Shown: positions 28,069 through 39,402, counted from the first letter of the stretch. The stretch is DNA of 64,000 nucleotides from Acidobacteriaceae bacterium TAA 166 (GCA_000421065.1 ATWD01000001.1:1852001-1916000), one strand, 5' to 3'. The notes: generated by a model not told the origin, from the letters alone. Made by a program: numbers and translations.

Positions 28069-28941
28069 CTACACGGTTGAGACGACGACCGGCTTTCCCT
28101 TCTCATTCACTCCGATGCGGGCCATGGGGACTTGATGGTCATGGGTGAAGAACACCAGCCAGCTCTCGGGAATCGCCAGCTGATAGAAGCGTTTCCGCTG
28201 CGTGATCGTCTCCAGGGGATCGAGATCGTACCCCATCACCCAGGTGGGATCGAGGTGGGCGCTGGTTGGGATCAGGTCGGAGATATAGCAGGCGTGCTGG
28301 CCTTCGGATTCGATATGGATGGCCATCAGCTGGCGGGTGTGGCCGGGAAAGAGCTCGACCGAGACTCCGGGAACGATCTCGGGGGTCTCGCGAATTCCCT
28401 CCGTGGTCAGGAGCGTCATCTGGCCTGACTCGATCAGAGGGTCGTAGTTGGAGGAGAGATAGCTGACGCGGTCGCGGTCCAGCTGCAGGTGGCCGTGCTC
28501 GACCTCGCCGCGATGCGCGAAGTAGCGGGCATTGGGAAAGGTCGGTGTGACCGAGCCATCCGGGTGCAGGGTGGTGTTCCAGCCGCAGTGGTCGAAGTGC
28601 AGGTGTGAATTGAGGACGATGTCGACCTCTTCTGGACGAATCCCAGCGGCAGCCAGGGACTTGGGTAGAAGCTCCTGGTTCTGGTGAATCTCGCGCAGCT
28701 TCGCGCTCTGCTTGTTGCCAATGCCGGTCTCGATCACGACGGTCTGGGAGCCGGTGCGAACGATGACCGTGTTGAGACCCAGCAGGATGCGGTTCTGCTC
28801 GTCGGGCTGCGCGCGCCTCTGCCACATCGTCTTGGGGACGACGCCGAACATCGCTCCGCCGTCGAGCAGGTAGGTCCCATCGGTCGCGACCGTGAGCTCG
28901 AAGCTTCCGAGCTGCGCGCGCGCGCACCAAAGAGGAGACAT
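28069..28941 (-). CDS. MBL-fold metallo-hydrolase
   Basis: 290 residues of the metallo-beta-lactamase fold. The metal motif HLHFDH is in NSHLHFDHCGWN, a third ligand His is in FPGHTRQ, and Asp and His ligands follow in CYISDLIP and FFTHDH. The layout (GLNTVIVRTG...VIETGIGNK) resembles the quorum-quenching lactonase/N-acyl hydrolase branch, but substrate cannot be told. No signal peptide is seen. It is transcribed toward DUF2277. Confidence 0.85.
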   Translation of the reverse strand: MSPLWCARAQLGSFELTVATDGTYLLDGGAMFGVVPKTMWQRRAQPDEQNRILLGLNTVIVRTGSQTVVIETGIGNKQSAKLREIHQNQELLPKSLAAAGIRPEEVDIVLNSHLHFDHCGWNTTLHPDGSVTPTFPNARYFAHRGEVEHGHLQLDRDRVSYLSSNYDPLIESGQMTLLTTEGIRETPEIVPGVSVELFPGHTRQLMAIHIESEGQHACYISDLIPTSAHLDPTWVMGYDLDPLETITQRKRFYQLAIPESWLVFFTHDHQVPMARIGVNEKGKPVVVSTV

Positions 28942-29042
28942 CGACCGGCCGATCGTTTTGTTCCGTCACCAAGGACATGTCTTTGTCCGTCATCCCGACC
29001 ATATTATTAAAGGCCCGGGATGACGAAACGAAAGATCATGCT

Positions 29043-29441
29043 TTAGTGCGCGTGCGCCGAGACCGCCATCATCTCGCCCATGGCGCCCGGAACCATCGGA
29101 TCGTCGGTCGCGGCCGGGGTTTCAACCGCGGGAGCCGAGTCGCGCTTGTTCTGGAAGCATTGGCGGCAGAGGACCGGACGGCCCTGTGTCGGTTTGAAGG
29201 GAACGGTGGTCTCGATCCCGCACTCCGAACAGGTGGTCCGGGTCTCGGTGCGGGAGATTCCAGCAGCAGCAGGACCGCCACCGGCCCGAACCGCGGCTCC
29301 AGCGCGCCTGGACTTGCAGGGCTTGCACCGCTTGGGGTCGTTTTTGAACTGTTTATCGAAGAAGAAGAGTTGTTCGCCGGCAGTGAAGATGAACTCTCCA
29401 CCGCAATCTGCACACGTTAATAGACGATCTACGAATTCCAT
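29043..29441 (-). CDS. Zinc-ribbon protein with two CxxC modules
   Basis: 132 residues from ATG 29441 (MEFVDRLLTCADCGGEF). An N-terminal treble-clef-like ribbon (LTCADCGGEFIFTAGEQLFF, KRCKPCK) is followed by a second CxxC-x17-CxxC ribbon (TTCSECG...VLCRQCF). These paired ribbons occur in small bacterial nucleic-acid or ribosome-associated proteins of unknown role. The linker is Gly/Ala-rich and the C-terminus ends in a His/Met-containing tail. Confidence 0.75.
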   Translation of the reverse strand: MEFVDRLLTCADCGGEFIFTAGEQLFFFDKQFKNDPKRCKPCKSRRAGAAVRAGGGPAAAGISRTETRTTCSECGIETTVPFKPTQGRPVLCRQCFQNKRDSAPAVETPAATDDPMVPGAMGEMMAVSAHAH

Positions 29442-29644
29442 AGCCGCGTTCTCCCGGTCTGCAGGCAGGCGAGGGCTCAATGGAAACTTCCATGCAGGCT
29501 CCCTGAGCGATCATCCTGCCGTGAATGGCGCTACGTAGTCCTGGGCCGCCAAAAGACGGAAGCTTGCAATACTGCGGGCAGAGAGAATACGTCCTTCTGC
29601 CTTGCCAGATCGATAGCGGGAGTCTATCGCTGGCGTCTCGGAAG

Positions 29645-29671
29645 GCCGCCTCCGCTTAGCGCAGAGGCGGC
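29645..29671 (-). terminator. Hairpin downstream of rpsU
   Basis: GCCGCCTC and GAGGCGGC form an 8-bp stem 24 nt after the rpsU stop, without a clear T-tract. Confidence 0.45.
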
Positions 29672-29694
29672 TGTTCTGATTAGGAGCTTTTTGC

Positions 29695-29892
29695 TTAGTC
29701 CTGCTCCTTGCGGACCTTCTTACGATTACGCTTGCGAGCGAGCGCTTCTTTGACACGCTTCTTTTCGCCCGGCTTCAGATAGAAGGAGTGGCGCTTGACT
29801 TCTTTAATAATGTCTTCTGTCTGCACCTTGCGCTTGAAGCGACGAAGGGCATTTTCAAGCGGTTCGCCTTCTTGAACTCGAACCTCTGCCAA
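29695..29892 (-). CDS. rpsU: 30S ribosomal protein S21
   Basis: 65 residues, basic, with the S21 signature EVRVQEGEPLENALRRFKRK and the Arg/Lys-rich C-terminus. I place the start at TTG 29892 because GGAGGTG lies 6 nt upstream of it. The ATG five codons earlier is part of that Shine-Dalgarno and would give an N-terminal extension (MEVFF) not seen in S21. S21 binds near the anti-Shine-Dalgarno and aids initiation. Confidence 0.92.
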   Translation of the reverse strand: MAEVRVQEGEPLENALRRFKRKVQTEDIIKEVKRHSFYLKPGEKKRVKEALARKRNRKKVRKEQD

Positions 29893-30071
29893 GAAAAACA
29901 CCTCCAAACATTCCCAGAGAGGGACTCTTTAAGAATACCTTATTTTGAGCGATTTTCGTGAGAATTTGGAGAAATCCTTTTGATTTCGGCAGCCAACGTG
30001 CTGGTAAATTGGGAAACTATCTGCCCTCCCTCGGCAAAACCTTGCGTCCAGATCTTGTGTAAGCTACGGGC

Positions 30072-30587
30072 ATGATCCGAAGCTATCAGGGAAAGACGCC
30101 CGTGGTTCCGGCAAGCTGCTACGTGGATCAATCGGCACAGATCATTGGGGACGTCGAGCTCGGGGAGCAGACCAGCGTCTGGATGAACGCCGTAGTCCGG
30201 GGCGACGTGAACTCCATCCGCATCGGAGCCAGGAGCAATGTGCAGGACTGCGCCGTGCTGCACGGCATGCGCTATCTCTATCCGGTCACGGTCGGCGAGA
30301 TGGTGACCATCGGACACAATGCAACTGTTCACGGATGTACGCTTGAGGACGCCGTGTTGGTGGGTATCGGCGCCGTCATCCTGAACCATGCGCGCGTCGG
30401 TGAAGGCTCGATCATCGCCGCAGGCGCTGTGATCCCAGAGCATGCCGTGGTCCCGCCGCGATCCCTCGTCGTCGGCATCCCCGGCAAGGTCAAGCGGGAG
30501 CTGGGCGAGGAGGATCACAAGATGATCCTCCGTTACGCGCAGAACTACCTGGACTACACCGCGATCTATCTGGCGGAGACGAAGTAG
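30072..30587 (+). CDS. Gamma-class carbonic anhydrase-like protein
   Basis: 171 residues forming a left-handed beta helix of hexapeptide repeats (SAQIIGDVELGEQTSVWMNA, VVRGDVNSIRIGARSNVQDC). The zinc ligands His64, His82 and His87 of the gamma-CA site are all present (LHG, GHNATVHG). The protein belongs to the YrdA/CaiE-like branch, where carbonic anhydrase activity is often low or absent because loop residues differ. It is a likely homotrimer in the cytoplasm. It is convergent with the aldo/keto reductase, separated by 3 nt. Confidence 0.88.
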   Translation: MIRSYQGKTPVVPASCYVDQSAQIIGDVELGEQTSVWMNAVVRGDVNSIRIGARSNVQDCAVLHGMRYLYPVTVGEMVTIGHNATVHGCTLEDAVLVGIGAVILNHARVGEGSIIAAGAVIPEHAVVPPRSLVVGIPGKVKRELGEEDHKMILRYAQNYLDYTAIYLAETK

Positions 30588-30590
30588 GGT

Positions 30591-31622
30591 TTACTTCGTG
30601 CTCTCGCGGGCTCCCCTCCAGAGATCGATCGAGGCATCCTGCGCGTGCTGGTCGATCTCGGCCAGCTCGGCCTCGGTGAACTTGAGATCCTTCACCGCGT
30701 CCAGCGAGTCGTCGAGCTGCTCCACATTGCGCGCGCCGATCAGCGCCGAGGTCACGCGAGAATCTCGCAGAACCCAGGCGATGGCCATCTGGGCGAGCGT
30801 CTGGCCGCGTCCCTGGGCGATCTGGTCGAGGGCGCGAACGTGGTTGAGATTCTCTTCGTTGAGAAAACCTTTGCTGAACGATCCTTCGGCGGAGGCACGC
30901 GATTTTTCAGGAACCCCCTTAAGGTACTTGTTCGTCAGCAACCCCTGGGCGAGCGGCGAGAAGGCGATGCAGCCGGTCCCCAGCGTCTCCAGCGTCTCGA
31001 GAAGACCCTTCTCGATCCACCGGTTCAGCATGGAATAAGAGGGCTGGTGAATGAAGAGCGGCACTCCCTCAGCGCGAAGAAGGTTGGCGGCCTCGAGCGT
31101 GCGCTCGGGGCTGTAGGACGAGATGCCGACATAGAGTGCCTTACCCTGGCGGACGGCCTGGACGAGAGCGCCCATGGTCTCTTCGAGCGGCGTGTCCTTG
31201 TCGGGTCGGTGGGAGTAGAAGATGTCGACGTAATCAAGCCCCATGCGACGCAGGCTATCGTCGAGCGAAACCAGCAGATACTTGCGCGATCCCCCGATTC
31301 CGTAGGGGCCGGGCCACATATCCCAACCGGCCTTGGTGGAGACGATCAGCTCGTTGCGGTAGGGATGAAGATCCTTGCGCAGCATCTGACCGAAGTTCTC
31401 CTCGGCCGAGCCGTAGGGAGGGCCATAGTTGTTGGCCAAGTCGAAGTGGGTGACGCCGCGGTCGAAGGCGCGCCGAACCACGGCGCGGCCGGTCTCGAAG
31501 ACATCGACTCCGCCGAAGTTCTGCCAGAGTCCGAGCGAGATGGGAGAGAGGACGATGCCGGACCGGCCGCAGCGGCGGAACTCGGCCTGTTCGTAACGCT
31601 TCGGGTCTGCAATGTAGCTCAT
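30591..31622 (-). CDS. Aldo/keto reductase, YghZ/Gpr type
   Basis: 343 residues with the AKR barrel. The catalytic Asp-Tyr pair is in HFDLANNYGPPYGSAE, the Lys in VSTKAGWDMWPGPYGIGGSR and the His in IFYSHRPD. The NADPH site is in SALIGARNVEQLD. The WPGPYG.GGSRKYL stretch is typical of L-glyceraldehyde-3-phosphate reductase and Kv-beta-like enzymes that detoxify methylglyoxal. A second AKR is encoded at 39652. Confidence 0.9.
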   Translation of the reverse strand: MSYIADPKRYEQAEFRRCGRSGIVLSPISLGLWQNFGGVDVFETGRAVVRRAFDRGVTHFDLANNYGPPYGSAEENFGQMLRKDLHPYRNELIVSTKAGWDMWPGPYGIGGSRKYLLVSLDDSLRRMGLDYVDIFYSHRPDKDTPLEETMGALVQAVRQGKALYVGISSYSPERTLEAANLLRAEGVPLFIHQPSYSMLNRWIEKGLLETLETLGTGCIAFSPLAQGLLTNKYLKGVPEKSRASAEGSFSKGFLNEENLNHVRALDQIAQGRGQTLAQMAIAWVLRDSRVTSALIGARNVEQLDDSLDAVKDLKFTEAELAEIDQHAQDASIDLWRGARESTK

Positions 31623-31692
31623 GTGTTCTACAACCTCATTAGAAAGATCGATTCGCGATGAGAAGGATACTTTAGCCGGGGCCTGCCTCTTT

Positions 31693-31728
31693 ATAGCTTA
31701 TCGCTTCGGCATAGCTTATCGCTTCGGC
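31693..31728. repeat. Perfect 18-bp tandem direct repeat
   Basis: ATAGCTTATCGCTTCGGC occurs twice in a row upstream of the aldo/keto reductase start and of the padR leader. The role is unknown; it could be a regulator site or slippage. Confidence 0.8.
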
Positions 31729-31813
31729 CAGAGGAGATGTTTCACTTACCGGGCCATGCTGCCGGGGCAGCTGGCGCCGCCCTGATTCGAGCAGGAATTT
31801 GACACCGGGATCC

Positions 31814-31850
31814 GCTCTCTCCTACTCTCCTATGCACGATAGGAGAGAGC
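31814..31850. promoter_or_regulatory. Inverted repeat covering the padR Shine-Dalgarno
   Basis: GCTCTCTCCTA (31814-31824) and TAGGAGAGAGC (31840-31850) are a perfect 11-bp inverted repeat. CTCTCCTA is also repeated directly at 31825-31832. The right arm contains the Shine-Dalgarno AGGAGAG, 7 nt before ATG 31855. It could be a PadR operator, an mRNA hairpin that hides the ribosome site, or both. Confidence 0.6.
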
Positions 31851-31854
31851 TGGT

Positions 31855-32196
31855 ATGACGAAGACTATCGATTTGCTCCAGGGAACTCTCGAGATCCTCA
31901 TCCTCAAATCGATCTCCCTTGGTCCGCAGCATGGGTACGGCATCCTCCAGCGCATCCAGCAGATATCTCAGGGGCGCCTCGAAATCCCTCAAGGCTCGTT
32001 CTACGTCGCTCTCTATCGCATGGAGCACAAGGGTCTCGTTGAGGGAGAATGGGGCGAATCAGAGAACAATCGACGCGCCAAGTTCTACAGGCTCACCGCC
32101 GCCGGCCGCAAGCAGCTCAAGCACGAAACCGGCAAGTGGAGTGAGATGACCACCGTCGTCGGCTCCATCCTCAACGCCACTTCGGAGGCTCTATGA
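31855..32196 (+). CDS. PadR-family transcriptional regulator
   Basis: 113 residues. It begins MTKTIDLLQGTLEILILKSI, the signature of acidobacterial PadR-like regulators; the winged helix continues through HGYGILQRIQQISQGRLEIP QGSFYVALYRMEHKGLVEGE. Its stop overlaps the permease start by 4 nt (ATGA), so it is cotranscribed and translationally coupled. PadR regulators usually repress their own operon, and the inverted repeat at 31814 is the likely site. Confidence 0.93.
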   Translation: MTKTIDLLQGTLEILILKSISLGPQHGYGILQRIQQISQGRLEIPQGSFYVALYRMEHKGLVEGEWGESENNRRAKFYRLTAAGRKQLKHETGKWSEMTTVVGSILNATSEAL

Positions 32197-34859
32197 GCCT
32201 GGCGGCCGCTCTTCGCAGCTGGTGGCGATCTCTCATCCATCGCGATCAAACCGACCGCGACGTCGCCGATGAGCTCCGTTTCCATATCGAGCAGCGCGCG
32301 CAGCACCTCATCGACTCAGGCATCCCCCCTGCGGACGCGATCCGCGAGGCACAGCTAGAGATGGGACGGCCCGACGTTCAGAAGGAGATCTACCGCTCCG
32401 CCATCGGCCTGCGCCCGTTTTATGAGATAGGCGGCGATCTACGCGGCGCGATCCGGTCTCTCTATCGCAATCCTTTCGTCTCCATTGCCGCCGTTGTCTC
32501 CCTCGCCCTCGGCATCGGAGCCACCTCCGCAATGTTCAACGTCATCTACTCCACGGTCCTTAATCCCTTCCCGTACCGCGATACGGACCGCATCGTTAAC
32601 CCGTCGCTCATCGACGAAAAGCAGCCGCTGCTCCCCACCTGGTTCGCTCTTGAACCTGCTCAATACGACGAGTTCGTTAAGGCAAGGTCGATCGATAGCG
32701 TCCTCGGTTTTCTGCTTCGCCCACAGACCGACACCGGGAACGACTATCCCGAAGAAGTCAGCGTCGCCTTCGTTACGCCCAACATGAACGACTTTCTCGG
32801 TGTCTCCACTCTTCTGGGTCGAGGCATGCGCCGGTCCGACGATGCGCAAAACGTCGTCGTGCTCAATTACAAGTATTGGCAGCGCAGGTTTGGAGGCGAC
32901 TCCAGCGTCATCGGCCGCACCCTCTCGCTCGACCATGAACCTATGACGATCATCGGTGTCATGCCCCAACGGTTCTCCTTTACCGAGACCGTCGGCAACG
33001 TCGACTGCTACATCCCATGGACCGCCTCGCGCGCGCCCGCGCTGCTGCCATGGATCAAGCTTAAACCCGGCGTCACTCCTGCGGCCGCCGACGCAGACTT
33101 TCTGCCCTACCTCCTGCGCTTCCAGCAACAGACTCCGATGCACTTTCCAAAACAGTTCCGTGTGGATGTGCAGCCCATCACTGCGCCCTATCTCCATCGC
33201 ACCGGGCACACCCTCGCTCTTCTCTTCGTCTCCGTCCTCTTTCTTCTCCTCATTGGCTGCGCCAATTGCTCCGTGCTTCTGCTCGCACGCGGGGAAGCGC
33301 GCCAGCATGAGCTCTCGATTCGATCCGCAATGGGTGCCGGCCGTCTTCGCCTTATACGGCAGCTGCTGGTCGAATCCCTGACCATCGCCTTCGCAGGCGC
33401 CGTCGCCGGCACCGCGCTCTCCCTCTGGCTTGCGAAGGTTCCTCTGCGGCTGATGCACAACCTCTTCCCTCAGGAGGCCGTCATCCAGATCAACTGGCCA
33501 GTGCTAGGCTTCTCCATCACGACAGCTCTCCTTATCGGAATCCTCTTCGGCCTCGCACCGGCGCTACGCTTTTCGAGGCCCGAGATCGCCCAGATGATTC
33601 AATCGCGTGCCCGCACCTTCACCGCATCGGGCGGCCGGTCGCTCAATCTCCTGATCGCCGCGCAGATCACGCTCACATGCATCCTGCTTAGCGTTGCCGC
33701 CGCCGCCTTCGCGGGTTTTCGCCATCTCACCTCCATGAAGCTTGGCTACGATCCTCACAATGTCGGCTTTATCGGACTTACCCTTAAGCCGGATCCCACG
33801 AAGAACCATCAAGCCTATGCACGCTACATCGAGCAGCTCGCCGACACCATCACCTCCGTTCCAGGAGTCGTCTCGGCCGGCATTCTCTCCAGCGGCATCC
33901 CGCCTTCGCAGCCCTTCGGTGGCCTCGGACTCCCCGCGTCCTTTGACATCCTCGGACAGAAACCGGCTGAGCCTCCACATGCTCTCGTCCAGCTCGTCAG
34001 CCCTTCCTACTTCGACACCCTCAGGATTTCACTTCTACAGGGACGCCTCTGGACCCCCGACGAAGATCGCCGTGGAGACTTCGTCGCCGTCGTCAATCAG
34101 ACCTTCGTCGATCGCTATGGGACCGGCCAGACGGTCTTAGGCCAACAGGTCCGCACCGATGCGCTCAAAAACGATGGCCGGCCCGCCAGCATTACCTCGC
34201 CTGAAAGCGACGGCTGGCGTCAGATCATCGGGGTCGTTGCCGACTCGCGCAACGATGGCCTCGAACGACCCACCGCCCCGGCGATCTACGTTCCCTACAC
34301 GGCTTTCATGTGGGATCACGCGCAGATCTTCTTCCGCTCCACCACCGCCCCGGAAAGTCTTGACCGTCCTCTCCGCCTTGCCCTGCACAAGTTCAACTCC
34401 GAACAGGTCTCCGGCAACGAAGTGGGTACCCTCGACGGTGCGCTCAGCGTCCAAACCGTTTGGGTACAGCAGCACATGTTCTCGGTTCTTTGCAGCTTCT
34501 TCGGAGGTCTCGCTCTCGCGCTCTCCCTCTTCGGTATCGCAAGCACCGTTCTGTTCACGGCGGAACGACGAAAGAATGAGCTCGGAATCCGTCTCGCGCT
34601 CGGCGCTCCCCGCAGGCACATCGTGTGGACCGTCATGCGGACCTTGTTGCCCACCATCATCGCGTCGGTGTTGCTCGGAATGGCCTTCAATCTCGGGTTC
34701 CGAAACGTCCTCAAACACTGGATGCCCGCCGGCGTAACCACGTCCTGGCTTTCCGCCTGGGCCTCCGTCCTTCTCCTGCTTCCCTCGGTCGTCGCATGCT
34801 TGATTCCAGCAGTCCGGGCTGCCTATACTGATCCCCTTGAAACGCTCCGCAACGATTGA
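32193..34859 (+). CDS. ADOP-type ABC permease (two-module FtsX/MacB-like)
   Basis: 888 residues. The N-terminal ~90 residues (DRDVADELRFHIEQRAQHLI, IREAQLEMGRPDVQKE) are the soluble segment typical of acidobacterial duplicated orphan permeases. Then two MacB_PCD-FtsX modules follow, each with one early helix and a periplasmic MacB-like domain (FVSIAAVVSLALGIGATSAM for the first), followed by three helices (IGCANCSVLLLARGEARQHE, LGIRLALGAPRRHI near the end). No ATPase domain or neighbouring ATPase is present; these permeases are orphans. It is coupled to PadR. It may act in envelope stress or export. Confidence 0.92.
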   Translation: MSLAAALRSWWRSLIHRDQTDRDVADELRFHIEQRAQHLIDSGIPPADAIREAQLEMGRPDVQKEIYRSAIGLRPFYEIGGDLRGAIRSLYRNPFVSIAAVVSLALGIGATSAMFNVIYSTVLNPFPYRDTDRIVNPSLIDEKQPLLPTWFALEPAQYDEFVKARSIDSVLGFLLRPQTDTGNDYPEEVSVAFVTPNMNDFLGVSTLLGRGMRRSDDAQNVVVLNYKYWQRRFGGDSSVIGRTLSLDHEPMTIIGVMPQRFSFTETVGNVDCYIPWTASRAPALLPWIKLKPGVTPAAADADFLPYLLRFQQQTPMHFPKQFRVDVQPITAPYLHRTGHTLALLFVSVLFLLLIGCANCSVLLLARGEARQHELSIRSAMGAGRLRLIRQLLVESLTIAFAGAVAGTALSLWLAKVPLRLMHNLFPQEAVIQINWPVLGFSITTALLIGILFGLAPALRFSRPEIAQMIQSRARTFTASGGRSLNLLIAAQITLTCILLSVAAAAFAGFRHLTSMKLGYDPHNVGFIGLTLKPDPTKNHQAYARYIEQLADTITSVPGVVSAGILSSGIPPSQPFGGLGLPASFDILGQKPAEPPHALVQLVSPSYFDTLRISLLQGRLWTPDEDRRGDFVAVVNQTFVDRYGTGQTVLGQQVRTDALKNDGRPASITSPESDGWRQIIGVVADSRNDGLERPTAPAIYVPYTAFMWDHAQIFFRSTTAPESLDRPLRLALHKFNSEQVSGNEVGTLDGALSVQTVWVQQHMFSVLCSFFGGLALALSLFGIASTVLFTAERRKNELGIRLALGAPRRHIVWTVMRTLLPTIIASVLLGMAFNLGFRNVLKHWMPAGVTTSWLSAWASVLLLLPSVVACLIPAVRAAYTDPLETLRND

Positions 34860-35058
34860 GCCGCGTCCGGCTCTCTCCGGTGATCAAAGAGAGCGAGAAG
34901 TCGCGATAAAGTGAAGCTCGACGGCCGGCTCCCGCACCGTTCCGAGGCCCACCTGGTCCGCAAAGCTACCTTGAAACTGCCACAATCAGACCTGCGATCT
35001 CGTCCTCCATCCCATGGAGATGAAGTCGGACCACCTGGATTCGCTACACTGGAGAGGA

Positions 35059-36351
35059 ATGGCAACCATCAAGGCAGTACGCGGGACCCGGGATCTTCTT
35101 CCCCCGGATACCAACCTATGGAATCACGTTGAGGCGACCGCACGCTCGGTCTTCGCGCGCTATGGATTCGGCGAGATCCGCACGCCCATCTTCGAGGCGA
35201 CGGAGCTCTTCGCCCGCGGCGTAGGCGAGGAGACCGACATCGTCTCCAAGGAGATGTACACCTGGGAGGATCGCGGCCGCGCCGAGAGCGATCGCGGCCA
35301 GAGCCTGACGCTGCGCCCGGAGAACACTGCCGGCGTCGTCCGCTCCTATATCGAGCACGGCATGGCCGAGACCGGCATGCTCGAAAAACTCTTCTACATC
35401 GGACCGCAGTTCCGGCGCGAGCGTCCGCAGCGCGGCCGCTACCGGCAGTTCTGGCAGATCGGCGCCGAAGTGCTGGGACCGCCGTGGTCAGGGTCGGATT
35501 CCGCCCTGCGCGACGCCGAGGTGCTGGAGATGCTCGCCACCCTGCTAAATGAGCTGGGGGTGAAGGGGTGGCGGCTGGCGTTGAACTCCGTCGGCTCGGC
35601 AGAAGACCGCCAGCGATACAGCGCGGCGCTACGCGATGCGCTGGCTCCGGTGAAAGACAAGATGTGCCCGGATAACCAGCGTCGGGCAGAGACCAATCCC
35701 CTGCGCGTGCTGGATTCGAAAGATCCGAACGACCAGGAGATCATCGACGGCCTGCCCAAGATCGCCGACTTTCTGAGCGAGGACTCCCGGACACACTTCG
35801 AGCAGGTAAAGGCCGCGCTCGATGCCTGTGGCGTGGCCTATGCGATCGAACCTCGCCTGGTCCGGGGACTCGACTACTATACCCGTACCACCTTTGAGTT
35901 CACGGTGCCCGACGGCAGCGGCCTGGGAACCCAGAATGCCCTTCTGGGCGGCGGCCGGTACGACGGCCTGAGCGAGATGTTGGGGGGGCCGAAGACTCCG
36001 GGCATCGGCTTCGCCATCGGCGAGGACCGGCTGATCCTGACCCTGCGGGCGCAGGCAGCGGAACAGGCCGCAAAGAAGCTCGACGCCTTCATCGCTCCGA
36101 TGGGCGTGGCCCAGAATCCAGGCGCCCTGAAGCTGGCGCAGGAGCTGCGTCACGCGGGTCTCTCGGTCGAGGTCGGCGATGGAAGCTTCCGGCTGAGAAA
36201 GTCCTTCGACGCAGCCGACAAGCTCGCCCGGAAGATGATTATCTTCGGGGAGGACGAGGTAACAAGCGGCATCCTCACCGTGAAGGACTTCTCCAAGGGC
36301 GAGCAGGAGAAGATCGCTCGTGAGGAGCTGGCGGCGGCGTTAAAGAATTAG
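35059..36351 (+). CDS. hisS: Histidine--tRNA ligase
   Basis: 430 residues from ATG 35059 (MATIKAVRGTRDLLP), chosen because the conserved N-terminus starts there and GGAGAGGA precedes it. Class II motifs are RPENTAGVVRSYIEHG, RGRYRQFWQIGAEVLG, GLDYYTRTTFEFTVPD and GGGRYDGLSEMLGGP. A C-terminal anticodon-binding domain ends near 430. It charges tRNA-His. The 200-nt region after the permease holds its promoter and shows no other gene. Confidence 0.97.
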   Translation: MATIKAVRGTRDLLPPDTNLWNHVEATARSVFARYGFGEIRTPIFEATELFARGVGEETDIVSKEMYTWEDRGRAESDRGQSLTLRPENTAGVVRSYIEHGMAETGMLEKLFYIGPQFRRERPQRGRYRQFWQIGAEVLGPPWSGSDSALRDAEVLEMLATLLNELGVKGWRLALNSVGSAEDRQRYSAALRDALAPVKDKMCPDNQRRAETNPLRVLDSKDPNDQEIIDGLPKIADFLSEDSRTHFEQVKAALDACGVAYAIEPRLVRGLDYYTRTTFEFTVPDGSGLGTQNALLGGGRYDGLSEMLGGPKTPGIGFAIGEDRLILTLRAQAAEQAAKKLDAFIAPMGVAQNPGALKLAQELRHAGLSVEVGDGSFRLRKSFDAADKLARKMIIFGEDEVTSGILTVKDFSKGEQEKIAREELAAALKN

Positions 36352-36461
36352 TCCCGGATGGCGGTCATCTGCCGCTTCGCTGCCAATTAATTGATCGAGT
36401 TTGGGTTTGACCTGTAGGTTGAAGAAGATTCGTATCTGACGGCTGCAGGCTGGAGGGCTTG

Positions 36462-37409
36462 ATGGAACGACGCGGATTTCTCAGAATGAGCGCCGCAGCT
36501 GGGCTGTCCGGCGCAGCCCAGGTTCAGGCTGGAGGGCAAACACCTGCATCGCCCGCATCTTCCCAGTCGTTTATCGAGCGAGCCGACCCGAACCAGCCCG
36601 GCAGGGGCAAGGTCTTTGCGTTGATCACGCCGCACCTTGACGACGGCCCGATCTTTGCCGGGGGCACCCTGGTCAAGATGCTCAACGAAGGCTATACCGG
36701 CTACTTCATCCGCGTGAGCAACGACGAGAAGGACTCCTACAACCTGACTTTGGGCGAGACCGTGCTGGCCAACGAACAGGATGCCGCACGCTTCGTCGAG
36801 GTCGCCGGGCTCAAGAAGCGTTACGACCTTAACTATCGCAATCACGCGCTCGACGATGTCTCGCGCATGGAGATCCGTGTGCGTCTCATGTTCCTGTTTC
36901 GTCTGCTTAAGGTCGATACCGTGCTGAGCTATGACCCCTGGGGACACTATGAGGAGAATCCGGATCACTACGTGACCGCGCAGGCGGTGGAAGCGGCTTG
37001 CTGGATGTCCGGCGATCATCTCGACTTTCCGGAGCAGTTCGATGCGGGACTGAACGTGCATGCCGTGACCCAGAAGTATTACTTCGCTCGAGGTCCTCAG
37101 CAGGTGAATCGGGTGGTCGATATCAGCCCCCTGATCAAGCGAAAGATCGCCTGCATCGGGTCATGCCGGACCATGATCACCAACATGGTTCGGAGCACGA
37201 ATGATGCGCTGACCGCACAGGGCTTGCGCCTCGCGGCCTTCTCCGGCGATCAGGAGGCGGCGAACGATGCCTTCATTCAAGCTGCCTTTATAGAGCGCGA
37301 CCGGGCGACAGGAGCAAGATACGGGCTCGACTATGCAGAAGAGTTCCACTATATCGGCCCGGATACTTCGCTCGATGGGTATATCCGCGCTCATGCCGAA
37401 AAAATTTAG
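36462..37409 (+). CDS. PIG-L family N-deacetylase, probably Tat- or Sec-exported
   Basis: 315 residues from ATG 36462, which has GGAGGG 4 nt upstream. The N-terminus [19 protein letters not shown] is Tat-like (RRGFLRM). The family zinc motif appears as [15 protein letters not shown] (usual A/PHPDDE: HLDD here, so Pro is Leu and Glu is Gly), and the third ligand His is in [15 protein letters not shown] enzymes remove acetyl from GlcNAc-type sugars or release sugars from small molecules. The altered motif means activity should be checked. Confidence 0.82.
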   Translation: MERRGFLRMSAAAGLSGAAQVQAGGQTPASPASSQSFIERADPNQPGRGKVFALITPHLDDGPIFAGGTLVKMLNEGYTGYFIRVSNDEKDSYNLTLGETVLANEQDAARFVEVAGLKKRYDLNYRNHALDDVSRMEIRVRLMFLFRLLKVDTVLSYDPWGHYEENPDHYVTAQAVEAACWMSGDHLDFPEQFDAGLNVHAVTQKYYFARGPQQVNRVVDISPLIKRKIACIGSCRTMITNMVRSTNDALTAQGLRLAAFSGDQEAANDAFIQAAFIERDRATGARYGLDYAEEFHYIGPDTSLDGYIRAHAEKI

Positions 37410-37495
37410 CGAACCCAACGAAAGTTTTGATCTTCCCCGCAGCTGCCCCGAGCGGCGGTCCGGTTTTCATCAAACTTCCGTACAATAGTGGCATC

Positions 37496-39388
<1,893 letters not shown>

Positions 39389-39402
39389 GACTCACATAAA
39401 AT

